From assembly GCF_001949145.1 (NCBI RefSeq), contig NW_019091578.1:48859-112858 (forward strand): DNA of 64,000 nt. Direction: 5' to 3'. A program made the translations under genes and the position numbers. Shown here one piece after another: positions 39,401 to 63,100 of this stretch (within the stretch, counting starts at the first letter, position 1; every line of letters begins with the position of its first letter). Source of the stretch: Acanthaster planci. Its lineage: Eukaryota > Echinodermata > Asteroidea > Valvatida > Acanthasteridae. Below the pieces are notes generated by a model. It was not told where the DNA came from. It saw only the letters and a program-made list of their open reading frames with translations, and searched no databases.

Positions 39401-40804
39401 CACAGAGCTAATAGGTGTACATGTATGGTGTCAGGCTTAGGTTGACCCTGGATAAGCTATGCATTAGTACATGTGTTTGCACTGTACAGTCTTATTTGGC
39501 ATAGGCTTCATTCAGAAATTCTTGTACCAAAACTCCCTCAGAAGAGAAAAAAGGTACAAGCACTCGTGCAGTTAAAAATTCTTTTCAATTTTTTCTTGTG
39601 CATTGCTTTGTTTTCACGTATCCTCTTTCAATTTTTGTTACTACTTCCAGTCACCATATCAGGGAGGCAGTTTCAAGTTAGAACTCTTCCTACCAGAGGA
39701 TTATCCAATGTCAGCACCTAAAGTACGCTTCATGACCAAAATATACCACCCAAATGTTGATAAGTTGGGTCGCATATGTCTGGATATTCTTAAAGGTAGG
39801 CCATTCACTTGGTGAATTTTCATTTTATGATTCTTGGTAATTTACATCAGCTGCCTGTATGTTGCAGGATTGATTCTAGAGTTTTTATTGCTGGTTTAGC
39901 ATTGTATCTTTGGTAAAAAAAAAAGAAATTAGAATAAAGTTTGTGGTTCTTGTTCTTTGCAAGCTGGTAGGTCCCAACTGTGGAACTTGTCACCTGATTA
40001 TGATCAAGTAGGCAGGCACTCTTGATTGTTTGGGAAAAAATATAACCTTCAGCTGTTTCACTCTCCTGTTAAATTTTGTTTACTTTTATGTAATCTGTGA
40101 CTGCGCAGATAAGTGGAGTCCTGCTTTGCAGATTCGGACTGTCTTATTATCAATTCAAGCTCTCCTCAGTGCTCCTAATCCAGATGATCCCTTAGCAAAT
40201 GATGTTGCTGAACAGTGGAAAACAAATGAAGCAAAAGCTATAGACACAGGTTAGTTAGTCCAGATGATTGATATTATTCACGGAAATAATTATATTCAGT
40301 CCTCATCCCACCAACCAAAACGTCTCCCTTGGCTAAATGCTTATCCCAACCTACTCACTAAGCCCTAACCCAAGTTCCATTTCACCATCAAAACAAAATA
40401 TTGCCAATTTTAACACAGGAAGAGCTCATAAAATGTATATATTGTGTCTAGAACTGGTCTCATTTGCATACACCCAAGTCACCCTGAAATTACCTAAATC
40501 TAGTATGTATTCTAGGATCATTTTGATGAAAAAAAATCAGTTTGCCATTGGTTTCCTCTAAATTTTGTTTGTTTGGTTTTGGTCAATTCAAAAAGACTCT
40601 AGTAACAATATCACTTAATGGGTTAGGTTGAACCTTCTCCCACTTCATCCACTGACCAATCCATGTAACAAGTCCATTCACTGGTTATACATGTTAAAAT
40701 GTTGTCCATAGTAGGAAATGAATTCATTGAGATTAGTTTCTTTTGTTGTCCTTTTATCATATACAGCAAGAGAATGGACAAGACTGTATGCTGACAGGCA
40801 ATGA
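36376..40804 (+). CDS. UBE2N: Ubiquitin-conjugating enzyme E2 N (Ubc13), complete, 5 exons
   Basis: E2 enzyme that, with a UEV partner (UBE2V1/Mms2), builds Lys63-linked ubiquitin chains in NF-kB signalling and DNA damage tolerance; cytosolic and nuclear. Exons: 36376-36405, 38822-38923, 39651-39795, 40109-40249, 40767-40804, totalling 456 nt and 151 residues plus TGA (human protein 152). Starts [10 protein letters not shown] as in human. The UBC fold is complete: HPN with Asn79, catalytic Cys87 in GRICLDIL, Met64 in the loop that contacts RING partners, and the tail [12 protein letters not shown] in place of the human ARAWTRLYAMNNI. The start is the only ATG giving the conserved N-terminus and has a good context (aaaaaATGg). 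All joins are in frame. Intron 1 carries a long inverted repeat. The gene is convergent with DNM1L. Confidence 0.97.
36940..38670. repeat. Long inverted repeat in UBE2N intron 1
   Basis: Sequence from about 36955 to 37545 is matched, inverted and with interruptions, by 38380 to 38665. Strongest pairing is aatatttcaatagttttata at 37341-37360 with its complement near 38545-38564, then gcagtgagatttggttttag near 37405. The unpaired centre is roughly 830 bp, and the left arm has an extra 300-bp insertion near 37000-37330. Confidence 0.75.
38822..38923 (+). CDS. UBE2N: UBE2N exon 2
   Basis: Thirty-four codons from [19 protein letters not shown] to VAGPTE. Acceptor tgtcag, donor gag/gtaaga. Covers beta strands 1-2 of the UBC fold. 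Confidence 0.96.
39651..39795 (+). CDS. UBE2N: UBE2N exon 3: HPN and catalytic Cys87
   Basis: Encodes [20 protein letters not shown] through [19 protein letters not shown]. Contains the HPN tripeptide and active-site cysteine. Ends in phase 1. Confidence 0.97.
40109..40249 (+). CDS. UBE2N: UBE2N exon 4
   Basis: Encodes [17 protein letters not shown] through [11 protein letters not shown]. The segment [16 protein letters not shown] is identical to human. Acceptor tgcgcag, donor acag/gttagt. Confidence 0.97.
40767..40804 (+). CDS. UBE2N: UBE2N exon 5 with stop
   Basis: Thirty-eight nt completing [12 protein letters not shown] and TGA. Acceptor atacag. The final residues differ from human (ADRQ against AMNNI), in a tail that varies within the family. 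Confidence 0.92.
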
Positions 40805-40924
40805 CATTGCTGTATCATCTTTTGTTGTCTTTTCTTGTACATCGACTCAGCTTTCCTTCTTTACCATCTGCTACGGTGGCTGAAAAAGAACATTCTACTG
40901 CCCATGGATTATAGGCCACCATAG

Positions 40925-40975
40925 TAGCTGCTTTTATATGCGACAGTGAAAGATTGAAAGCATATAAAAAAGCTA
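40925..40975 (+). repeat. Stem-loop in UBE2N 3' UTR
   Basis: tagctgcttttatatgc (40925-40941) pairs with gcatataaaaaagcta (40960-40975), 16 bp with one bulge and an 18-nt loop, about 120 nt after the stop. Confidence 0.6.
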
Positions 40976-42750
40976 AAGTGTGATTGGTCTGGCCTGAGGA
41001 TCATAGTGCTGGTTTATCTTTTTATTTGAGCGATTCAAAACTGCAGAAACTAAAAGGGAAGTAAGAGGGCTATTTGTTTTAAAAGTTTGCTTTAGACAGC
41101 ATTGAGCCTCAGGCTAGAGTTTGGATTTGTAAAAAGTTGAAAGTCCCTTCAAGTTAGTGTGATTACTTTCTTGGGGATGTTTGGTAAACTACAAGGGATC
41201 TGCCATTCAGTTGAGCAGTATTTGTACATGTAATAGGCTAGTGTTTGAAATAAGGCTTTTCTGCAAGTTTTTGCTCAAGCAGGTTTTCAGAAAAGGGGAC
41301 AGACAGATTTCAATTATGGTATCTAGTTAAGTTTAGCATTTTAGAACATGTTTTAGTCTGAAGAAATGCATTAGAACCATGATTGAAATGTTGCTGTCAG
41401 AAAGAAGCATTTGATCTATTTTCACATTTGAACTGGTGAATATCTGAAGGTTAGCTTTATTAAAATGAGCCTTTTCCACAAAAGAGCACCATTTTACTGT
41501 TGGAGTCTTGTAGGAAACTTTTGCTCCGTAAAGTGGTGTAAAAAACTAGAACCAACTGATAACCAAGTACATCTTGCTTTCAAATCCTCAAAAGAGGTTC
41601 ATCATTTAATCCATATTCCAGTTTTGTTAATATAAACCATTACCTGATACGTGTACTTGACAAATTGTCAACAAATTATAGCAAACTAACTGTAGTGACA
41701 CAGATGGTCTTGAGCTTTGTTGATAAAAACAGTATAAAAAAGCAAATTGTGTCAAGGCAGTATGTGGCTGTTTTTTTATACTTTTGCCCATCAAATATTT
41801 ACAAGAACTTGTTCAGGGCTAGTGGTTTTCATAAAGAGTACCCAGGTAGAGGTATGCACCCATTCTGCAGAATTGTGCAATGCAAGAGTAAATCCAAAAT
41901 CATGCACACACATTGTTCTCTTCCCCCCTTAAATATGAAAATAAAAACGTCTTGTAACATAACTTGTATGTTAGTCATTATATACCAACAATGAAGTAAT
42001 TTTAGGTCCACCAAATCTGTACTGTAACGCATTCATTCAGGATGATTATGTCTTCAAAATTGTAGTAATTATTTTTTCCAGCATTTTGAAGATGCAGATT
42101 TCTGTTTTTCTTTTTTTTTTCTTTTTTTTGGGGGGGGGGTTGTGAAAACAAGCAAAATGTAATGCATTAAGAGAAGGCAGTAATAGTTTGTGCAGGCTGT
42201 TGGAAAGCCATGTTTGTCCAGAAAAAAGTACAGAAACTCACTTTCCAAGAAAAAATTATGAGACCCCTGTATGTACAGGACCTCTACATTGTTCGTTTAG
42301 TGAAATATTTCCAGCTAAGTTCTTTCCACTAAATGTTGTGGAGCCAAGCATTCACCATCTTTCGATGGTCGCATGTGACCCTATCTCAGTTCCCAGTAAT
42401 AAGTTCATTACACTGTGAAGGCTGTATACCATAACTTGGTGTGGTGTACATGCAAGAGTCTTAGAACTGAATCTGCAGCTTGCTGGCATTGCATGAATGT
42501 GCCTAGCCATTTGTACATTGTGGCAGTACCTCCCTTCAATAAGTCAAAGGGTAAATTTTCTGGCTGGCAAGCTTTCCTTCCAAACAGCTGATTTCTGCTC
42601 CTTTTTTTAACTTGTATGTCAGTACAAAATGGAAAAACCACTGTACAAAAATCTTGTGTTTCTTGGAATTCCCTTGTTCCTGACTTTTTCAGTTGTATGC
42701 CAAATTGTAATCATAACGGGCAAAGTTGGGCTTTTGAGTCCCCAGTCCCA

Positions 42751-42818
42751 TCCTATTAACTTGAGTCAGTACAGCACTTGACCCATGGTACAATGGTCCC
42801 AGGTTCTAGTCCACCCTT
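42751..42818 (+). repeat. tRNA-like (SINE-type) fragment
   Basis: Contains gagtcagtacagcacttgac followed by caggttctagtcc (B-box-like; consensus GGTTCRANNCC with one change). No complete cloverleaf; probably a degraded tRNA-derived SINE head. Confidence 0.35.
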
Positions 42819-43242
42819 GGTCCAAATTCTGTGCACATCCCTATGTCATCACAAAGATTATTTTTTGCACACATAAATGATATCCTCAGCTGTTTGATGG
42901 ATGGAAGTTTGCAGGTAACACTCAGGGCTGGGAACTGAGGCTTATAACTTCAATGTAGTTGGTTTAAAAACAGATTTCTTTGTATGTGCAGTTAGGTTGG
43001 ATATAAGAAATAGCCTTGAGTAGGTTTATGCATGTTTGGTTTCACTCAGATTTACTCCCAGTGTATGCCAGTTGACAGATTTTATTGGATTTTCTGTGGT
43101 TTGTATTGCATCCAGCCGATCACTCAGTCCATCAAATTGCACCAGTGCAGTTGGAATTGTAATGGAATTTATTGGAACCATTTAGCATAAGCATTGAAGT
43201 CTCTTTAGGTTGTGTCCTTTCCATCAAATTGGAATTTGATGG

Positions 43243-43301
43243 AATGAGTGGTCTAGCATGTTGGACTATGGGACAGTGACAATGTGAATCCTAAGGAATG
43301 T
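43243..43301 (+). repeat. Second tRNA-like (SINE-type) fragment
   Basis: gagtggtctagcatgttgga resembles a tRNA A-box region and is followed by tgtgaatcct, a weak B box. An adjacent perfect 12-bp inverted pair sits at 43219-43244. Confidence 0.3.
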
Positions 43302-45796
43302 GAGAAACCCACAGAAACAGCAGTGTTGCTGCAAACTTGCATTTGCACAAGTTCTCCCCAATGTAGCTGTAGATCTTATGTTGTAAACTTGTACAAATGA
43401 ATTTTAGTTTGCAATATTGCTGTCTTGTACTAAAATCACTAACCATTTGTAATTTGCAGCGATCAGTCAATAAAACAAAATGGATGTAATTTCAAATGGA
43501 TCGTAAATTTCTCAACTACACTCAGTTGAGTATTGCATTTGGTTGGTTCTTCAAGTTATAAATCACAAACTCGGCTTGTGATTAAAGTAACTGTTTAATC
43601 TGAAAGTTTTGTCTGATTAAAATGTTTTCCTGCATCTAGTTGTGAGATTACTGATATTCTTTGCTGTCACAAATTCACTTGTAAGGGCATTAGACGAAAA
43701 ACAACCACGTCCGAATTGACAACCCCATTAGCAAAATAAGAGTAATAAGTACAAGAGATTTGTAAGAAAGTGATGCCTCTAATGTGACATGAGTATTCAC
43801 ATTTTCACCAGTGGGGGGGGGGGATATTTTGCGAAATTTGTGATTTTGTTTTATAAAGGATTAACCAGGAAGTAGTTTGTTTTGTCTGATGTAAACAAAC
43901 AGTAGTAACTAATTCTGTCTTTACTGATGTTCTCTCATTTTGTGATAACAAATAACACTGGCTTTTTAGTTACAAGGGTGTGAAGAGAGGCTTTGTTTAC
44001 CAACAGTGATGTTTTGAAATCTGCAGAAGAACACTTCATGCAAGATAGAAGGGTCAGTGAAATTAATGTCCGACATACCGAGTGACTGCATTTTGTTTGT
44101 TACCTTACATAAATAATTCATATCTTGAATGTATTGCTGTAATTTTTGTTAACAGGGGAAATTTGAAGTCATATGCTGAATCACCTGTCTGTTGATTGAA
44201 TTGATACCAAAATGATAAAGTTGCCCAAAGCAGTGAATGCTTGAAGTATCCACCCAAAAATAAAGATGTTGCATGTACATGTACACAATTTCATTTGCAC
44301 ATGAAGATACATCCAGGGTTATTTCATTTTTGGATAACATGGTATGCACAATTGGATTTTATTGTTTACCCAAAGCCACAATCACAATAATTTCTCAATT
44401 GAAAAATCCACAAAAACATACATGACATTGTAATTACACATAAAATTGATTTCTCTTCCAAGTATACATTAATCTCTAACGCAATACCAGACATCAAAAC
44501 CCTTGTCTTTTGCTTAATCCTCCATACACCATGCATATTTACAATACTTTCAAGACAGTTCTTTTAAATTTTAATCAAACATTCAGAATTCACCTTTGTT
44601 TTGCCTTTAAGTCCTAAGATCCCTAATATTTCCCTAAGTTCAACCCTGTGTATGATTTTTAAATGATGGAAAGGTGTTTCTAAGGAGAAAACTTAATATG
44701 CACATTTTCAGTAGAGTTGACTTTTTTCAAGATACACAAAGCTCTAAGAGGTCTTTTGAAGCAATAATTGCACTCGTATTTCAACTGACGGAAATAAACT
44801 CCAGTATCCAGTAAACTGAAGGGGTCAAGGTGTAAAATTCACTTTACTAACTTCTAAAATCCATTCTGATTTTGCTGCATTGCAGCCACAAAATAAAACC
44901 TTTGGTCAGAGGCCAGACAACAGACATACTGGTACGTGTACCATCTCTGACATGAAGGATTTCTCTCTGAGTTAAACTATTTTAAACACAGCAAATCGGT
45001 AAGGTTTGAGCAAAGCTTTTAATCTGCTTTTGTAAGGATGTTTCGTTTTGGCCTACAGTATAAAGAAATTTTACATCCAAACTACACAAACATACAATGG
45101 AGATATTCTACATGTAATGTATATCCAAAAGTTTGAAGTACAAATGGTTTTACACATATTTTATTTATTATATACAAAATGTCTGGACATACGTCAACCT
45201 GTTTCATAACTTAAATAATTTTTCTGATGCCAAGTTCTGCTGATAATCATATAATTAGTGCATGTACAGGTATAATTAAAGGTGTTAAATTTCCTTATAA
45301 TCCATAATTCTAGCCTACAATATTTTAATGATACATACTTTACTATGCTAGTACAATAGCGGAAAGTTTGTGGAGGTGAACCACACATGTACGTGTACTT
45401 CATTTTGATTTTGTGGGGGTTTTCCTTCTTGCTGTCTTTTTTTTGCTAGCAGATGAATTCTTGGTTACTTTTCATGGCCTAATTATTTTCCAGCCTACCA
45501 CACTATTCACATGTCACAGTTTGCAAGAGGGCTTCTAAACAATTATCAGACTCATACAATGAACAATACAGGAGCCTGAATGAAGGCATTTCTAATTTGA
45601 AACTTGGTGCAATTTCATGAACTGAACACATTTGACCTCAACATATTTCTGTGACAACTCTGAAATTGACCCTTATGGCTGTGAAACACAAATTTCAAAA
45701 GTGATTCATGTAAGACTCACATCAGTCCAGCATCAAACAAGAAAATGAATCTTAAACTACAGGAATGACACATTTCTGGAAAACTAGTTCAAGAGG

Positions 45797-45802
45797 TTTA
45801 TT
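45797..45802 (-). terminator. AATAAA (minus strand) after DNM1L stop
   Basis: TTTATT on the plus strand, about 310 nt downstream of the DNM1L TGA in transcript direction. Alternative signals lie at 45160-45169. Confidence 0.4.
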
Positions 45803-46110
45803 GAATTCTGTAGACATTGAAAAACTTAAACATCAAGAATCGGTAGGATACACTCAAAATAAAATGCTACATATCTGAAACAAAATTTAATTGAAACAAA
45901 TTGCAAAAGATGTTATTTACATGTTTACAAATCAAAATAATATTTTACTTATTATGTATGCATTTTCAAAAGTCTTATTTAGAGGCTAACTACCAGGTGA
46001 TGCCCTCCCGTCAGTAGTCCCTCCACAGTCTTATCCCCAGCCCTCCCTCCCCGAGTGTATCTGCCATTCTATTCTACTTCTCTAAACTTACCACCGAGAT
46101 GAAGGAAAAC

Positions 46111-58251
<12,141 letters not shown>

Positions 58252-58623
58252 TCAGTTGATTTTCATGAAATAGTGTGATGCTTGGGGATACATGAGAAGT
58301 GATCTGGAAGAAGTCTGGGAGCCAGACCAAATGCTGCGGTTCCTTGAACAAGTGGTGGCGCCCTGTGATGCTAAAAAGTAAGCGCACAAATTTGACCAAA
58401 TTTGCGATTTTTCAAAGGCAAGGATGTGAGAGAATTTGCATTTCAGTCATGTCAGTAATCGATAATTGTAGGCCTATATGTAGGTTAAACTGCTTGCTCT
58501 ATGGTTTCATAGAATGTATCTTATGGTACAGTATCTACCGGTAAAACTTAAAGTTAAACAGGTCAGGCCTGGTCTCTTGCTGCAATTCGGCTAGCCAAGA
58601 GGTCTCATACTCGGCCTACTGCC

Positions 58624-58685
58624 TAGTAGTACCATGGAGGAATTAAACACACGGTAGTACCATTGCCTTCCTCCATGCTAGTACT
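58624..58685. repeat. Imperfect inverted repeat upstream of DNM1L
   Basis: tagtagtaccatggaggaa pairs with ttcctccatgctagtact; loop about 25 nt, which itself holds another gtagtaccat. Possibly in the 5' flank of DNM1L. Confidence 0.5.
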
Positions 58686-59038
58686 GCTACTAGTAGTACT
58701 ACAAGGCCCTAGGCTTAGTACATGTATGTTCACTCCCATGCCCTTGTGCACCACTTACATGACTTAGTTGAGAGTAAGCACATGTGCATTTACTGTGAAT
58801 TTCGAGACAGATGATGTGGGACTTCGTTTCTCAACACTTTTTTCCATGGATGGAGACCGTAATTTATTTTTAACAAAGTACAAAAAAGTAAAGTTCATGA
58901 TGGAGATAGTCTGATAACTAAAAACTGATTAGACAATATTAAACCACTGTATTATATGAACCCAGCTGCACAGACTTTGAAACAAATTCGGAAAACGTGA
59001 TTAAAACAAAAATAAACACAATCAGATTTGAATTTGAA

Positions 59039-59197
59039 NNNNNNNNNNNNNNNNNNNNNNNNNNNNNNNNNNNNNNNNNNNNNNNNNNNNNNNNNNNNNN
59101 NNNNNNNNNNNNNNNNNNNNNNNNNNNNNNNNNNNNNNNNNNNNNNNNNNNNNNNNNNNNNNNNNNNNNNNNNNNNNNNNNNNNNNNNNNNNNNNNN
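59039..59197. other. Assembly gap (159 N)
   Basis: Run of N between DNM1L and GTF3C1. Any ORF drawn through it is meaningless. Confidence 0.98.
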
Positions 59198-60080
59198 ACG
59201 GTTTTTTCCATTTTTAAAACATCCTTCTCCAATTTATCCAAACAAGCCAAATAAAGTGTATTAAGACCCAATGAAAATATTGGTAGAATTTTCAAGCTAT
59301 TACGAATTGAATATTTTGCACAAGAATCATTGTCCATTGTTCTGCATGTAAACATTTACGTGCGTTGATGGAGTACATAGGACAGTACATGCACAGTATA
59401 TGTACATGCACATAGTGTGCACACATAAATCATGGCTGACCAGTCGAAAGAGAGCCAAAATTGAAATTGATCAAACTAACATAGGACAATTCGCAATAGC
59501 ATAAACATGACATCGTGACCTTTTTCAAACACTCTTTCAGTTATCAAGATATGCAGCATGTGTGGAAAAACTGGAGAACAATTCAAATTTCGAGTTTAAA
59601 ATACCCTTTTTGCATTCGGAAATGTAACGTACAGGGACATCTTTCACTGCATTTTCTCCCAAATATCACTTATGATTAACAACGAACACAAAACAAAATG
59701 AATTAAATATAAATGATATAAATTCAGCAAATTTTTACACAATGCGAAAGATCTCTGCAGGTGGATTTTGGTTTAGTCGTTTGCTGGCAGGTGTTGCCAT
59801 TTTAACAAGCATCAGAAAGTGACCACGACTCTCCCAAATTTTAGTGCATGCACACAAACTAATCGATAAGGGCGAACATTCATATAGGAAGTACTAGCAT
59901 GGAGCAGTGACTGACAGTTTTCTGAGTACCTATGATGTAAGCCCTATAGTGTCTAGTTGGGCAAGTCCAACTGCCATGCTGAGATATAATGATTGTTTAA
60001 CTTGAACTTTTCATTTATTTTTGCAGGGTATTCAAACAGTCTTTCTGATTATGGGACAACTCTGAAATTCAACAGTAGCA

Positions 60081-60135
60081 ATGTCATATCTTCATGATAT
60101 TTGCCTTGATGAGATTGCTCTTGAAGGACTAGATG
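60081..60135 (+). CDS. GTF3C1: GTF3C1 exon 1 (start codon)
   Basis: MSYLHDICLDEIALEGLD plus one base, donor gatg/gtgaag. The EVALEGLDG motif of human is at the same place. A good acceptor (tttttgcag, ending 60026) precedes it, so this exon probably begins at 60027 with 54 nt of 5' UTR and a non-coding exon upstream. Confidence 0.9.
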
Positions 60136-63100
60136 GTGAAGATCCCAACAGTTTTCTGTTGTTTATGAAATACGTAGCTCTACATATGTATGATTAATTA
60201 ATGTGTTCTGGTTCTCAGCAACATTTCAACGGAAGAAAAAAATTGTCATAACTAAATATCACTGAACTGACTAGTATGCCTAGAAATTGTCATAGAAGTT
60301 GATTTGATTGGTTTTATTGAAAAACAAAATGATCAAGAATGGCAGTTTTTGCACCTGTAATTTTTTACTGCAGCATAACTGTCCTCTCAAAGATGAGTGA
60401 TTTAAATGGTTGAATGGATATATTTCTCATTACAGGAATCACGCTGGCCTGCTTATGGTGTCGCTTAGACCAGCGTCTTCCCAAATTCCCCTTGGCTCTC
60501 GACCCAAAAAGCAAGCAGTTTCTCTGGAAAGGCATCATTGCAAGCCAAGATGTAGCATTTTACCATCTCCCAATACCAAGGGATCTACCTGCATTCCCTC
60601 ATGAGTTTAGGACAATAGATGAGACCACAGGGATTGTCTCTCTTCAGGACAAGGTAAACAAGAATGTCTATTTGGAATTCAAACACAGGCAAATTTCAAC
60701 TGTAAGGGTTTGAAAGTTAGAAATAGAATCCAAAATGTCCTGTAAACTTGTCTGAATTGTTCCATTGTTCATGTTGTAGCAGTAATACAGATCAATTAGT
60801 CATTGAATGTTACCATTGGAAAGGATGCACCTCTTCTATGCAGCTGGTTTTCAGTTTTCCCTCTGAGATATGTCTGTCTTATTTTTGGTTCAATTTGTGC
60901 TTAGCAATATGTTACATTTCCACTCAGCCACTCTTCTCACAGTCTGGAAAATTTTTTCAGGTCTCCAGAAATGAATACCCAGCATGTATCATCAATAACT
61001 CAGAGACTGATGGGATACAAGGGTCATGCGCCACTTTTAATGAGAGAGTTGACATCAGTGAAGAGGTTAGAGGTCATGACAGAGGGAATGTGATGACCTT
61101 GGAGGAGGTGCAAGAAAGGTGAGTGACGTTGGTTTTGGTAAGGACTAAAATCATTCAGGGTTGATCGCAAATTATTCATGCTTGAAGAATAAACTGTAGA
61201 AAGCCAGGCATTGGGGATTTGTACAGTAACCCTTTAATTGTCCAAATCCACTGAGAGGTTTTACAGGAACGTTTAGGATTAAATAGTGAGACTACAACCA
61301 ACAATGAATGCGATACTCCTTGAAAGTTGAAGTCCAAAGATAGTGCTATTGATTATGGTTTTAATCGTGAGATCTCCACTACCATACAGTCATTTTACAC
61401 TGTTGCCTGTTTTACGGGCAGTCCAGTGACCAACAGTTTTATTACCAATCCATCTCATAGATGGGGAGATTCCCTTGTTGTGGTAGGCAGTCAAGAGCTA
61501 CGATTTGCTGCCTTGGTGGGACCTAATGGTGACCAATCAGTAGAGCTGAGTGACACAAAGTATTGCTTCTTGGAGTACATCGGCAGACAACGCCATCATA
61601 GTGTTGATCAACTAGACTTTGCTCGATTATTCAATCTGACTGCTGCATCTATACATGGCTATCGGAAAGAGTTAATCAAGAGGCAATTCGTTGACAAGAG
61701 AGTGAGTCAAATTAGCTGTAAAACCTTCCACTCTTCACATTACTCTTGACTCCCCTAAATCTTCTGAGAATTATATATCAAAATGTACTCATTTATATTG
61801 GCTATCGACATCTTTTTTTTTTTCATTTTACTGTTTGTTTTTGTTAGTGTTGTTTTGTTCCCAGTTTTACTCCTTACAAAATCTTGATGTATCATGTAGC
61901 CTTGGGATGTATTCTTATCACCTCAGGCTCTTAGTCCTTGCCTTTCACACTCTCTTTATCTGCAAGATATTGAGTCTGTGTTTCAGAGTAACGCCATTTC
62001 TTGCTCAACATTTGCACCCACAGATTGTCTTGTGTGATATTTCCAAGAAAGCTAAGAACTCCATCTTTCTGACACTTCAGCGATTTAGTCACCTGGCCAG
62101 CCGCAGTAACATGAGTCTCCCTCACCTTATTGGCAACAGCATCACACAATTCCTGGATGAGCAACCCGAGAAGACAGCTGGCTTTGAGCTGATCGAAGAG
62201 AGACTTGCCAAGAAACTGCCATATTTGGTGTGAATCATTATCTTAAGAAAATACTTTCATAATAGATAATCACTTGCTCAAAGGTTGTTCTTCTCATTCA
62301 CAGATACTTTTGTTTGTACACATTCTGTCCAAAACTGAGTTGTACACACTCTACAGTAAATGAATTGAAGCTGCATTGCATGCATGCATCATGTCCTTGC
62401 TTAACTTTCAAGTAGCTCATACAGTGCTAAGTGTTGCCGTCAACTACACTTTCACAGACTGCATCATGGTGTCTTTGCAGGTGTCAAAAAAATCCTGGAT
62501 GGGGGCCTTGAAGAAGACATACCGGCTGCTGCGTGACATGAAGATTATCCAAGTAGTCCATGATAACAATACTGAGGTTTGTATTTACACATTGTGTCAC
62601 ACTGTGTGCTGTATGATTTGTTCATCATATATCATGTATATATGCTATGGGTTCTATATCATTGAATAAGCAATGGCCAGATGTAGTAGTTTTCTAATAT
62701 TGAGCTTACCGAGGTTCTAATGTTCTAGCCTCAAACAGTGCTCCTGATAGAGTTGATGCCTTCACTAAGGTTCTTCAGGCTTGCTGGAGTTTTTTCAGGG
62801 AATTCTGACTTGGATTCACTTCCCACTAAATTTCATGGGCAACTTTCATTGAAATCTACGTGTAACTCCAGACATCCAATCCATGGATTTAGGTATGGAC
62901 TCTGTGGAGACTACACCAGAAAGACTTGATTTTGAAAAACGATAGGGTTTGGACTTTATTTTGCCAAGCCAACACAGAGATAATATTCCAATCTCTTGAC
63001 CGCATGTTTTTTTTTTCTCTAGATGGAGTCTTTGAAACTCTTGAAGAAGTTGAATGATGAGGAAGATGATGTTGCTGAGGATGAGTCTAGCAGTAACTGT

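Larger units (their letters stand above)
40805..46110. other. Convergent UBE2N / DNM1L 3' regions
   Basis: No coding sequence recognised. For UBE2N (plus) AATAAA occurs at 41940-41945 and 43469-43474; for DNM1L (minus) TTTATT, the reverse complement, occurs at 45797-45802 and overlapping at 45160-45169. tRNA-like (SINE-type) fragments lie near 42751-42818 and 43243-43301. A T10-C-T8-G11-type homopolymer block is at about 42111-42139. Confidence 0.5.

Noticed and set aside
58939-59355. 138-codon ORF between DNM1L and GTF3C1
   Set aside because: Most of it is translated from the N gap.
61987-62023. Earlier acceptor (gtttcag) for GTF3C1 exon 5
   Set aside because: It would enter out of frame relative to exon 4 and the conserved residues; the acceptor ending at 62023 fits.
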